From Wallemia ichthyophaga EXF-994 (lineage: Eukaryota; Basidiomycota; Wallemiomycetes; Wallemiales; Wallemiaceae), in NCBI RefSeq assembly GCF_000400465.1, contig NW_008806275.1, positions 434,001 through 498,000 on the forward strand: a DNA stretch of 64,000 bases, in the 5' to 3' direction. Under the pieces are notes generated by a model. The model made no database searches, was not told the DNA's origin, and was given only the letters and a program-made list of their open reading frames with translations. The position numbers were made by a program, and so were the translations under genes. Position 1 is the first letter of the stretch. Each line of letters starts with the position of its first letter. Of this stretch, positions 43,295 to 54,397 are shown piece after piece.

Positions 43295-44255
43295 ATGTCC
43301 CAAAGGTTTAACGCCGGTGCAGGGCCAAGCTACGCAGCAGCAGCCAATCCAAGCACCCAGTATGATCAAAATTCCTCCGGTGGCGGTCCATTGGGCAACC
43401 TCAAAGAAGTTGCCAGCAAAGTGGGTCAACTCACGCATACACATACGTATCTCACAGAATTACGAAAAGTTTGAAGACTTCATTGACACCTACACACAAG
43501 GTCTCAAACCTTATCTTCCTGCCTTCGGTAGATTTCTCATTGTCGTCACTTTCATTGAAGACGCCTTGAGAATATTGACGCAATGGAAGGATCAGATGTG
43601 GTATTTGCAGAGACATCGCCATTTCTTTTGGATCTTAGCTTTCAGTTTCCTCGTTATTAACGTTGTCGTTATGTTGGCTTGTTCATTTTTGGTGGTTAGA
43701 CGCCAGCACGCTTTATACGCAGTTGGAGGATTACTTGGTGTTGTCGTCGTTCAAGGTTTCGGCTATGGCCTCATTTTCGACTTGAACTTCTTTTTGAGAA
43801 ACCTTTCCGTGATTGGTGGTCTCATGATGGTTCTATCTGAATCATTCATCAAGAAGAAGAACATCTTCGCTGGCCTGCCTTCTATTTCTGAAACTGACAA
43901 GCGCAAGTACTTCCAATTAGCTGGCAGAGTTCTCCTCGTTTTCCTCTTTATTGGCTTCGTCGTTCAGGGCGAGTGGTCACTCATCCGTATCATCTTCTCC
44001 GTCATTGGATTGCTCGCTGTCACCTTGGTTGTCGTCGGCTTCAAAACCAAGTGGTCTGCTACCTTCCTCGTTCTCCTCTTATCTATCTTCAACATCCTCA
44101 TCAACAATTGGTGGTCTATGCATCACGCCCACCACCAGCGTGATTTCCTCAAGTATGACTTCTTCCAGACTCTCTCTATTGTCGGTGGTTTACTCTTGCT
44201 CGTCAACATGGGTCCAGGTGGCATTTCTGTTGATGAGAAGAAGAAAGTTTACTAG
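43295..44255 (+). CDS. ERV29: ER cargo receptor SURF4/ERV29
   Basis: This multi-span COPII cargo receptor exports soluble secretory proteins from the ER. Two exons (intron 43421-43457, only 37 nt) give 307 aa. A hydrophilic N-terminus is followed by NYEKFEDFIDTYTQGLKPYLPAFGRFLIVVTFIEDALRI, a strong family signature, and about seven hydrophobic segments. NIFAGLPSISETDKRKYFQLAGRVLLVFLF and NNWWSMHHAHHQRDFLKYDFFQTLSI... are also characteristic of SURF4. The C-terminus ends DEKKKVY, a basic tail like the COPI-binding retrieval signal of the family. The intron is one of the shortest in the window. Confidence 0.94.
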
Positions 44256-44337
44256 TTTCTTCTTTGATAGTCGTGTTCAAGTTAATTGTTAATGCTAAAA
44301 TACAAATTATAAATACTACTTTTGCTATATAGGCGCT

Positions 44338-46213
44338 TCAATTACTTCCCAGTAATGGTTGTCTTTCATTTGGCGGAGTTGACTGTGGGGGTGTTTCATT
44401 ATCCTCGGCGTGTGTGGTACCCCTGACTCTGATATCAGCCAGTGTGCACTCCCTATTCCAGTTAATACGCGAGACAATCCAGAGGACAGCGATAAAATTC
44501 AAAAAGAGCGCTATGGACATACCCAGCCACAAACCGACAAGTCTGTCGCTCTGAGCACTGGGCCAAGGCCAATAGCTTTCAGGATTGACTCTAGGTAGGA
44601 ATGCCAAACAGACAGCCAACGGTAATCCAATGATGTAGAAACCAGTTATTTGAATGACTGCACCCATTAGCTGTCGACCTGTTGTCCTTAGTATACCCAA
44701 GCAAGATGAGATGGTGCCATCCGTGAATTGGAACAACGCAACAAGGGGTAAAATATTAGCAACTAGCTCTATAACGTCGCTGTCAGAAGTAAAAATCTTG
44801 GCAAATGACTTCCTAAAAATCAAGAAAACAAGCGCATTTATCAACGCCATGGCGAAGGAAAATTGGATCGTAGCTTTAGTGGCGGCCGATGCTCTATTGG
44901 GTAGAAATTTACCCATAAGGTTTCCAATCCTGACTGAACTGGCAACACTGAGTGCTGACGGCAGCTGGTAGCTGACTGACGAGCTAGTATTTATAACGGA
45001 CTGAGCTGCTAAAGCCGTAGGGGAAATGAAAGATGCTGCAAATGCCAAACCTTCCCATGCAGCCCATTCACTAAGTGTCATTGTCGCAGCAGATGCGCCG
45101 AGCTTGGGTAAGAGTTAGTCTAAAGTCACGTCTAGAAAAAGAAATGCTTAATCACCTTGAAGCAGACGCCGAGATCTTTGAACATCAAATGACTGAATCC
45201 GCCCCAAGTACCCTGTCTGGTTTTAGGGTTGAGGACAACATATGCGAATAGTAGGATCGCAATAAGATCAATACATGCCGCTGACGCAATAGGGCTACCA
45301 ATGAATCCCAGACTAGTCTTCCAGACAAGAAGGTATTGCAGGAGCATGTTGAGAGGACTAATGACTATCAGGACGATTGTAGGAATGTGCATGTTGTTGC
45401 AGCTTTGCAGAAACTTCCTGAGCAGCTCAAAACCAGCGAATCCAGGCAAAGCAACTGTGAAGTATCTCAAGTAGGTACCAGCAAGGTGGGCGACTTGAGG
45501 ATCTTGTCCGATAGATAGTAGAATACGCTCGGAGTTGATCCATACAGCGCTAATTGGGATGAGAAGGAGGAAGATTACGACTGTCATGCGCTAGCAATTA
45601 ACGAAGTTAGGAGACAAAAGAGGTTAAAATGGAAACATACACTTGTCCAGATTCCAACCAAGGCAGGATTGCTAGATGCATAGCTGGTGGCTAACAAGCT
45701 ATCCAAACCGGTCGCGAAGCCTTGAATAAGAGCGAGACCTGTGACTGCTGCAGTCATAGAGGATAAACTCATGGCAGCTAATGCCATCTTATCAATGTGC
45801 CCTACTGAGAGTACGCTAGCAACATTTAGCGAGTACTCAAGTAAATGAGTAAGCCAAATAGGTATGAGGTAGATGCTAATGATGCGGAGCTCGGTCATGA
45901 CGGTGGAATTGTCAACCTTGTCATGATCGTAGGAGACTGGGATAGGGGTGTGAACTTGAGGAGGTTGTTGGGGATTGAGTATGGATTGTCGCTGTCTGGC
46001 GATTTCCTCGTCCATTTCGTTGGAAACACGCTTGGATGAAGATTTATATTGTGTTTGCTGTGTGTTGCTAGTGCGCTCGTCAGTGATGCTATCATGGCTA
46101 CCACTTTCGCCATCTGGCTCGTTTGCGTCGTCGCTATCTGAGTGACCAAAAATGGATTCTAGCGTGTTAAAATCTCTCGGTATAGAGGATGAATAAATAG
46201 ATGATCTCCGCAT
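44338..46213 (-). CDS. MATE-family efflux transporter
   Basis: This multidrug and toxin extrusion (MOP superfamily) antiporter belongs to the eukaryotic branch, like yeast Erc1. Three exons (introns 45591-45640, 45103-45155) give 590 aa. About 115 N-terminal residues are acidic, Ser-rich and probably cytosolic. Twelve hydrophobic segments follow. Conserved MATE motifs are the ALAAMSLSSMTAAVTGLALIQGFATGLDSL region in helices 1-2, AGTYLRYFTVALPGFAGFELLRKFLQSC, and WEGLAFAASFIS...ALAAQSVINTSS in the second half. The C-terminus is a hydrophilic tail. The second intron ends in AAG. The substrate cannot be inferred; organic cations are typical. Confidence 0.92.
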
Positions 46214-46377
46214 ATCGCTTGTACAGAGGTGATGGTGGTGAAGTAGCGAGGAAGTGACGGAGAATAAACATCTGAATACACACAAGTAAAATTGAAGTGT
46301 TAATCAATTATTTGTATCTACTTCACTCTCACCGAAACCATCATCATCATTGGAAACGATCTTGTGGATCTATCACA

Positions 46378-47659
46378 ATGGATAACCACAAATTATTCAT
46401 TGGGAGCACTTACGATGGTTTGTTAGTCCTTGAAGCTTCTAGACTCGGTTTGCTACCACGTGGGTGCTCACTATCGCACCTAACACACACGCTGAGCATT
46501 GCTCACTAATAGGAGTAACCAGAAGACTGAAGGAGTCTGAGCGTCGTCTGGTACAGTCTGGCTCTGTATTTGTCTTTGACGAGCACGAGTCTGGTATCAA
46601 AAGGTGGACAGACGGTCTGATCTGGTCGCCGTCTAGAATACTCGGAAACTTCCTTATTTATAGAGAAACCCACAAACCGAAGCGCAATGCTACTGCGTCT
46701 GTCAACCAACAGCAATCTTATTCATTAGAAAGTTTCAACTACGATCCCAACAACCAAAACAGCTCAGACGATGAAAATGAGTCGGAGAAAGCAAAAGAGA
46801 GGTCTCTCGTAGGCTCACTCACCAAATCCGACATGTTCAAGTCTAATGGGTTGGTCAAAAAGGTTAGTAATTTGGTGTACCTTAAATTTATAAGTCCGTG
46901 TCTCACAAAGAATCCTAGACTATGTCTCTTAGTTTTAACGGTTCCGCGCAGCATCTAATATCATACTATAGAGTAGAAGATGTTCAAAAGGGCAGATTGA
47001 GATCACCTTCGACTCTACCAGAGTTCCAATCTCTGGCCATATCCCAAGAATATCTCGTTAATTCAAATTTTAGATGCCCAATTAGAACAGAAGTCGACCC
47101 CGACGGACTTCTGAGGTATAGGGGCGAGCAGGAGGATTTTTCTCAGTATAGTCCACCATCGATCCAAGCAGCACTATCAAACTATCAAGCACAGATGTCG
47201 CAGCAGCATCAGAAGTCTAAAGCACGCCGGTCCAGCCATCCAATAGCGGGTAACAGGTCGCCACCATATGCAGCTGCATCGCCATCGGCTTCAGGTATTG
47301 GGAAGTCTTCACCGACGTCTCTGAACAACCACAGATATACGCCGTATGGTAGTCCACCTTCGAGACATATTTCCAGCTTACCGATGACGATACAGGCGGT
47401 GTCGCCTGTGTTGCCACCGTCTTCACCACCTGTGCATAGAGGCATGTTGCGGCCACCTTTCGACTATTATGACAGCGCTAATGCGCAAACAACTCCTATA
47501 GGCCGAGTGAGCTCTTCTGCTCCACTTGCGGGCCATGCTCATGCTCATGATCATGCTAATAACCACAGTCAACTTCACGCTCACGCTCACGCTTATCAAA
47601 TCCCAGCGCCACCTATTCAATACTATGCACAAACCCATCCGAATAACCCATCAAGCTGA
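46378..47659 (+). CDS. WOPR-domain transcription regulator (Gti1/Pac2 family)
   Basis: This fungal-specific DNA-binding protein is of the Wor1/Ryp1/Mit1/Gti1 type. The family governs morphological switching, sporulation and secondary metabolism. Three exons (introns 46460-46512, 46863-46918) give 390 aa. WOPRa is IGSTYDGLLVLEASRLGLLPRVTRRLKESERRLVQSG followed by SVFVFDEHESGIKRWTDG and WSPSRILGNFLIYRE. WOPRb is GLVKKTMSLSFNGSAQHLISYYRVEDV. A Ser/Asn-rich loop lies between them. The C-terminal half is disordered, Pro/Ser-rich, and contains a His-Ala-rich tract. It is divergently placed against the MATE gene (164 bp). Target genes are unknown. Confidence 0.93.
47532..47610 (+). repeat. His/Ala-rich coding tract in the WOPR regulator
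   Basis: GCT-CAT-type dipeptide repeats encode GHAHAHDHANNHSQLHAHAHAY. They form an irregular hexanucleotide repeat with alternating histidines in the disordered C-terminal tail. Confidence 0.75.
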
Positions 47660-47907
47660 ATAGAATCTCCATCAGTAATAATTTTTAAATTTACGGTAAT
47701 TGTAATATATCTTTCTTGCTTAAGCTGCTTCTACCAATGACTTGTATTAACACTCTAGTTTACTAAAGAAATGAATTATAAAGTACATAGGAAGAAAAGG
47801 CGTTAATTAATTTAGAATTAAAAGTGTGTTTATAGGGTAATGAATGGGGTATGTAAACGATAGTACCAAGATATATCTATATGAAAATTTGCACGATACG
47901 AGGCAAA

Positions 47908-49284
47908 TCACTGCACGTCAACAAGATTGTTAGACTCAGCGAACCAACTGTCACGGAACTGAGGTTGGCCGTTTGTTTGATGGCCGTTAGGCATCTGCCT
48001 TGGCTGTTCATTCTCATTGGGCTCCGGTGAGTCATCGTCGTTAGACATTCTGACTACCTCGATTCTGTCCTGGACGTTCGTAGGAGATACTTCAGCTCCC
48101 GCAGCTGCATTTACTGGGAATTGTGATAGCAGCGGCGACTGGCGTGGTGTTTGAGAGTGTGTATGGTGGAAATGGCTGTTCATGACCATATATCCAAGCA
48201 ATTGCTCAACCTTTCCATTCAATGTCTTCATATCTCTCTGTATACTGTGTATCTCGTTCTTCAGTCCTGACATCTCCTTCGGTGTGCGCAGTTCAATCGA
48301 ATCTAGTCTAGATTTCAAGACATGGAGCTGGTCAAGAGCGATGCCATTGGCGAGGTTATTGCTGTTTGTTTGGTTGGAGGTATTGATAGATTGGCTAATA
48401 TTCTCGATAGTAGGTGTCAGCGGTGAGACTGTCGAAGAAGTGTTGTGGTTGTGAGTGTTGTGGATGTTGTGAGTGCTGTGAGTGCTGGCTGAAGATGCAG
48501 ACGAAGGCGGAGGAGCAGATACAGATGCAGACGCCGCCTGGCTAGCAGCGTGGCTCGCAGCATTTGCAGACGTTGCGCTATATCTTCCCTTTCTCCTCTT
48601 CTGGCCGTCTTCTCGTCTAGGCGCGGGTGATTGAGGCGGAACGAATGTCTGATTTGTGGTTTCCTTTAGTGTTACTTTGATAATCGCGTCAATATGGATA
48701 TAGTCAGCTTATAAGCACCCACAATCAGCCGTGCTATTTGTCCTGGTACCGTTCGCAGCAGCAGTCCTAAGATCGTCAGGAACAGCACCCTTGCAAGCAG
48801 GAAGATGTTTTCTGATACGATCCGGGGTTGTAGAATGAGCGTTAGCGCCACCGCGCTCAGGAAATACTTTGCAGAACGTGCATCTAAGCCAACAAAGCCT
48901 ATCCTGTTCATCGTGTACGGCTTCTAGGTAGCCCTTGAATGGAGTATTATCAGTCTGGCGCGCAGATTGAGCTTTATCACCATTGACAGTATTTATAGCT
49001 TTCGACACAGAGCTCTCGTTATCAGACTGCGAAGACGTGGATTCCTTTCTTGACTGTCTCTGCTTGGGCATCCCATTACCACCGATGTTGTTGGCGGTGT
49101 TGACGTAAGGATGATGGTAGACACTCTGTGTAGACCTACGCCGCCGTTGAGGACCACCAACATTGCTGCTATCGTTGCTCGCCGCGGTAGGTGCAAATGC
49201 GGACATGAGTGAGGTGTTAGGCTCGAGGCTGTCTAGCTGGTAATCATTGGTGGAGCTGTGCTGGTGTTGCTGATCATATTCCAT
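47908..49284 (-). CDS. Zinc-finger-like protein of unknown function
   Basis: Two exons (intron 48675-48722, AAG acceptor) give 442 aa. The N-terminal 115 residues are low-complexity. A compact Cys/His segment follows: CWLRCTFCKVFPERGGANAH then STTPDRIRKHLPACKG. The C-x2-C...H-x4-C spacing resembles BED-type or C2HC zinc fingers. A basic cluster (RREDGQKRRKGRY) could be a nuclear localisation signal. A Ser/Thr/His-rich linker and a heptad-like coiled coil (ALDQLHVLKSRLDSIE...IHSIQRDMKTLNGKVEQLL) come next, then a disordered acidic tail. A nuclear DNA-binding role is inference. I do not recognise the family. Confidence 0.75.
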
Positions 49285-49546
49285 CTTTGTGTGGTTACGA
49301 ACACTGCTGTGCCCGTCTCTTCAACCTCGAATCTAATCTTCATACCATTTGTTTTAGTCTTCATTCCAAACGACACACTAAACTGCAGAATTATGCTTCG
49401 ATGCATTTCAAGATAAGTAATTATTCTCAAGATCATTCTGTATTCCTGTCATTGAATCAAATGCGCGATTTTTGTATACAAAAGGCTCATTTTGTTACTT
49501 GTGCCGAAGGTTTACACTAAACTGAGCCCATTGATAGAATTATAAG

Positions 49547-49873
49547 ATGGATTTTCATGCAGGTGTGTATGAGCTTGTTGATGCAATTCCTTACGGGAAG
49601 GTGGCAACGTATGGCCAAATAGCCAAGGAACTCGGCCAGCCCAATCACAGCCGAATGGTAGGGCAAGCTCTGAAGTTGCTCAACCCAGCCAACAATATCC
49701 CATGGCACAGAGTCATCAACAGCAAAGGCGAGCTGTCTAATAGAGGTGATGGCGGTGTTGGGATTCACAACCAAGCACAGCGTCTTGAAGAAGAAGGCGT
49801 AATTCTCACTCAATTTGGCCAAAATCAATATAAATTAAATCTATCAGTGTACATACATCAATTTATCTCTTAG
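49547..49873 (+). CDS. Alkyltransferase-like protein (ATL), O6-alkylguanine recognition
   Basis: A single exon gives 108 aa with the O6-alkylguanine-DNA alkyltransferase fold. In order: IPYGKVATYGQIAKELGQP (helix-turn-helix), SRMVGQALKLL (Arg finger), and NIPWHRVINSKGELSNR. The active-site Cys of the normal PCHRV motif is Trp (PWHRV). By knowledge of S. pombe Atl1 the protein is therefore not a suicide repair enzyme; it binds alkylated bases and channels them to nucleotide excision repair. The last 11 bp overlap the 3' end of NOC3 on the other strand. Confidence 0.93.
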   Translation: MDFHAGVYELVDAIPYGKVATYGQIAKELGQPNHSRMVGQALKLLNPANNIPWHRVINSKGELSNRGDGGVGIHNQAQRLEEEGVILTQFGQNQYKLNLSVYIHQFIS

Positions 49874-52123
49874 TATTTGCTAATTCGTACGCTGCGTTGC
49901 GTACTCTACTATCGTAATGCTGTGATTCGAGTAACGCCAACTCGAATCCCAATGCATTCTGCGCGTTACACGCATACGGATCATTCAAGTAAGCCTTATA
50001 ACCACCCTCACCCGACATTCTATCTTCAGTACTTAACAGCGTCTCTATCACCGATCCACCTGCTATACCTACCAACTTCTGCACAAAGTCGACTGCCTTG
50101 AGTGAACTATCACCAGGCCATTGCAACGTGCAAATCAAAATCCGCTTGGCGAATGCTAGGCACCTCGTCGATGGTACTCCTTTGGTTTGGTTGCGCGCTG
50201 TGAAGAAAACAATATTGAGCGTGTCGAACAATAACTCTGACTCAGATTTCGCATGGACCGGTTTGATCTTTTTGAATGATTTGACACTGTTGTCTGGTAC
50301 AGTTTCTATTGTTGGTGAGATGCTCAGTGGTAGGAGCAGCGCATAAAGTGAAGTCAAGAAGTCATCGAGATCTATATTCAGCGACTCTCCTTGATCCGTC
50401 AAAAGCTTGAATGCAGTAGAGATACACAGCAGCCTCAATCTTGTTTCACTCGACGGAACTAAAGTGTCCACATTCTCATCCTCCTCGTGCACCAATTTCT
50501 CTTCCACCAGTGCATCCAGCTCAGCTCTCTTACTGATACTCTTCAACACGTCAAGAAGGCTACACAGTTTGTTAGTATACCACATCAAAATCATCTCACA
50601 ACCCACTCAACAAAGAAGTCAACGTTAACGAGGTGACTAAAGTTGGCGACACCTTCCAAAGCTACAGGCAGGAGTGGACTAGATTCTGGAAATTTAAGTA
50701 TGCGGAAATAAATGACGAAAATGAGTTTGAGCGTCTCAGTGTTATTCCTATCCTTAGTCTCCTTATCCACTTCAACTTGCGCTTCTTTCATCTCCTTTTC
50801 AATTTCTTTATTCTCGCGATGAGCTTTCTTTGCCTTCTTTGACAAATGCTTCTTCTCCTTGTTTTCTTTGAATTTACGTTGATGTTTGTTTGGTTTCTGC
50901 GTTGACTCAAGTGTTAGCTCTTCTCTGAGTCTGAGGTTGTTAAATAAAGACAAGACGTTTGGAGATATTCTAAATTGACGCTCCTTTATCATTCTATTGA
51001 GTATCTTTGTAATCTCGAGACTGAACTCTCCGCTAACATCACTCTTGAGGACCTTTTCGAGTGCATCATAGCACATTTTAGACAATTCATCCCATGACTG
51101 CTTCGATATCCGACCGATAACACATTCCATTATGTTTGTGTGGAAGTTGAAGTGTGTCGCCCTCTCCAACATGATACACATACACTGCAGACATACTTTC
51201 GTCAGTGTTGATGCCTTTTTTATCTCTTTGTCAAGACTCGCAAGCCAATTCTGGTAAAGCTGTATGATTAGCTCTTCCCACTGACGACGCGCCGCAACCT
51301 CTTTGCTGACTTTCTCTGTCTTCTCTTTCTCACTGAGCTTTCTTATCCTATACGATGGCAGAATATCAACAAATATGGCTGAGAGTGATAAGTGTGATAG
51401 TTGTCTGATAGACTCTAGGTTTACGATCTCCTTATCGTCGTATTTTAACTTGTACTGAGTCAGCTGCTGGAGTTTTCTTATATGGATTAGATTTTCCTCT
51501 GGATCTGTCAGTACAGTCTGAGCAATTGAAGCCATTGTGAATTTAGCAGCAGCTAGTTGAGATTTCTTAGTGTTGTTTTGCATATAGATTCTGTAGATAT
51601 GGTGTGTCTTCTCGTCGCTGTCCTCTTCGTCAGCCTCATCTGACTTGTCCTTGTCTACCTCTTGGTCATCCTCCTCCTGCTCAGACTGGCTCTCGTAGAT
51701 GTCGTCAGCCTTGAGCTGCTTCGGGCGCGACGGCAGGTTTTTTATCTTTCCGTCGTCAAGCTTTATCGGCAGTCTATTCTGTTCGGCTTGAGGGGAGGCT
51801 TTTGAGTGCTGCTTCTGGAGCTGGAGCTGGTAGTTGTCTTCGAGATTATCGTCTGCGTCGCTGGGAATATCGCTGGCTGCGTCGTCACTTGCTACATCGC
51901 TAGCCAGACTATCCTCACTATCCTCTCCACTTCTACTCTCCTCAGACTCAGACTGTGGTTTGACAAACTTCCTCTTTGCGTTCTTCAGCTTGTTCGTAGG
52001 TTTGCTGATTTCCTTTTCATTCAGCTGCGCCAAGAACGACGGCTTCTGTTCGTCAAAAAACCTGGTCTCGTAAACTTCATCCTCGCTGCCGCTACTCATG
52101 CTGCTGGTGGAACGAGAAGACAT
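49863..52123 (-). CDS. NOC3: Nucleolar complex protein NOC3
   Basis: This is a nucleolar factor for 60S pre-ribosome maturation and, in yeast, replication initiation. Two exons (intron 50560-50606) give 737 aa. The N-terminal 170 residues are acidic and Ser/Lys-rich, as in the family. The conserved core includes AAAKFTMASIAQTVLTDPEENL, ILPSYRIRKLSEKEK, ATHFNFHTNIMECVIGRISK and VNVDFFVDLLDVLKSI across the splice junction. A Lys-rich segment (QRKFKENKEKKHLSKKAKKA) precedes the C-terminal helical region. Its stop codon lies inside the ATL gene on the opposite strand. Confidence 0.9.
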
Positions 52124-52180
52124 GGATTAAAGTGGTGAAATTACATAAATAAAACTAAATACCCGGAAAATACAAAAATT

Positions 52181-53306
52181 CTATTTCAACTCAGTCTTGA
52201 ACACCAAATCCCAGAACTTGGACGTCACACCGAATCCGAGCTCGAAGTTGCCGTAGTGGTGCTTCAAGTGGTACGATTTCATCTGCTTGAGGTAATTTGG
52301 CAATCTAGTGTGATGTAGCGCATAGTGCATACAGTCATAGAGAACATAAAAGGCGAATGAGCCGGATATCACACCATTTGCTGTTGCCGTGTTCGGAAGT
52401 ATCTTGTATGCCAATTGCGTGAATGGATACTGCAACGCAGTGAATAATGTTGGTGGCATAACCAATCTCAACCCGTCAGCTGGTAGGTAGTGGTGTATAC
52501 CGTCTAGAGGAAAATTTTGTCAGAAGTGGTTAGATGTTGCAACATTACTTACGTAGTAAGAAGTGAAGCATAAGAAATACTGGTCTATCTGGCAAGTAGT
52601 CGTCGACGTGGAAGAGGAATCTGTGCATCCCGTATTCCAAAATTGTCCAAATAACATTCCCGAGTAGGAAGCATCCCAGAGTACAGAGACCACCAAGCGA
52701 GCTACCAAACTGAGTACTGAAGTCTGAGAAGCTTCTGAATGATAGATAGAGCGTGATTGGCACCCAGATCAATGGAATAACATACCACGGAGTGACGGTG
52801 AACATTTCCAGGAAATCGTAACCAAACAGTCTAGCGCTTTTCTTGAGATGTCTAGGCTGATGTACTTGCTCCAAATAAAAGTCTTTACTGAAGTTGCTGT
52901 ACCACACTTGACTAAGAAGTGGCTTACTGAGGTCGAGGAATTCACATTTCTCTAAATCGTCCTCGATGTTGCTCTCTTTGGGCATGAAATCATCAGTCGC
53001 AACCCAATTCTCATCGACTATACGGGTCCCAGAATCGAGCTTACCAATGAGCATATCGGACATCATTCCAAAAGCTGCAGGGGTATGTTCATGGTCTTCT
53101 TCACTATTCGTCGCTTTCATTGCTGCTTCAATATCTTTGCCAGCATATTTGAGAATGAGGTCTTCGCCACCAGGATGATCGTGCAAGAAATCCGTTACAT
53201 CGTAGATCAATCTACCTATAGTAACCCAGCAGCTCTTATCAGATTTGTGGGCCTCTACGTCTGCTCTTGTGTGAATCTTCAGTCTTCTCTGTCTGAGCTC
53301 AGCCAT
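52181..53306 (-). CDS. SCS7: Sphingolipid fatty-acid 2-hydroxylase
   Basis: This ER enzyme hydroxylates the alpha carbon of the very-long-chain fatty acid of ceramide. Two exons (intron 52504-52552) give 358 aa. The N-terminal cytochrome b5 domain has SCWVTIGRLIYDVTDFLHDHPGGEDLI, with HPGG heme ligation. The membrane hydroxylase domain carries the His boxes HRFLFH, HFLLHGIHH (restored across the splice), HYALHH and HLKHHYG, which bind the di-iron centre. This is the standard Scs7/FA2H arrangement and length. It diverges from thymidylate kinase over 74 bp. Confidence 0.95.
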
Positions 53307-53380
53307 CTTGTACTTTGTACTGGAACAAGAGGCGGTGCTCGGATCTTATCGGTGGATATAAAATACACAGAAAAGAAGAA
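53307..53380. promoter_or_regulatory. 74-bp divergent promoter, SCS7 / thymidylate kinase
   Basis: Only 74 bp separate the start codons. The sequence includes GGTGGATATAAAATACAC, whose TATAAAA resembles a TATA box, about 20 bp before the thymidylate kinase ATG. Confidence 0.55.
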
Positions 53381-54125
53381 ATGTCGCGAGGATTATTTAT
53401 CGTCGTCGAAGGTCTCGATAGGACTGGTAAATCAACGCAGTGTGCCCAGCTACTAAACCACTTCACCGCCTCGGGAAGGAAGGTGACTCTAATGAAGTTT
53501 CCAGGTGAGGGCAACTGCGTGGCGTAAAAAGCCTCAAACTCATTGCCTCTCGCAGACAGAACCACAAACATTGGACAGATGATCAATAGCTACCTCCAGT
53601 CCAAAACTGAGCTCAACGATCACGCTATACACCTCCTTTTCTCTGCAAACAGATGGGAATTGAGTCAGCATATCGTCGATACACTCAATGGAGGCACTAC
53701 CATTATCGCTGATAGGTATGCCTACTCGGGTGTGGCATACTCTGTCGCTAAGGTGCGTTCAAACGCGTTTGACGCGTATTTTATCAACAAAAACCAATCT
53801 TAATATCCATTTAAAGGGGCTCAACTATAACTACTGCAAGAATCCAGATAAAGGCCTACCAAAACCCGATAAGGTCTTCTTTTTAGACCTCCCACCGCTT
53901 CTGGCTCAGCAGAGAGAGGATTACGGTGAAGAGAGGTATGAATCGCTCGAAATACAGACGCGTGTACGCTCGGCATTTGTGCAGCTGCTCCAAGACAACC
54001 AGTACATTCACAAACTTGACGTCACTAGACAATCTATCGAGAGCGTTCACCAGGCCTTGAAACAAGAGCTCACACCGTTACTTGAAAGCTCACAAGAACC
54101 CTTAAGACACACCTTGTTCATGTAG
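53381..54125 (+). CDS. CDC8: Thymidylate kinase
   Basis: It phosphorylates dTMP to dTDP for DNA synthesis. Three exons (introns 53505-53555, 53753-53816) give 209 aa. The P-loop is FIVVEGLDRTGKSTQ. The DRX-type dTMP-site motif is ADRYAYSGVAYSVAKGLNY (across intron 2), and FPDRTTNIGQMINSYL is restored across intron 1. VFFLDLPPLLAQQR and the REDYGEERYES lid segment follow. Arg in the P-loop (GLDRTGKS) is the eukaryotic form. Intron 2 is 64 nt and ends in AAG. Length is normal. Confidence 0.95.
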
Positions 54126-54397
54126 AAAAGGAAAGTATTCATCTATATTTGTACAACATGAAAGCATAAAGAAATAACTACTACATACGTGTACTATGTG
54201 CGTACTTGAAGTTTGATTCGACTGGACGAGTAAAATGAGAAATGTAGTAGGACGACGGCATAATCTTAATGGCTGAAATCACCAAAACAAGATGATAATG
54301 TCATCTAATCGACAACAACTGAAGACGTAGACTAAGGAAAGCGTAGAACCAAAATACACAAGATATTGACGAAATGTTGAGGTGTAAAATACACGTC
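54126..54397. other. Convergent intergenic region
   Basis: This 272-bp AT-rich stretch between the 3' ends of thymidylate kinase and the bHLH gene presumably holds both 3' UTRs and poly(A) signals. I see no gene in it. Confidence 0.5.
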
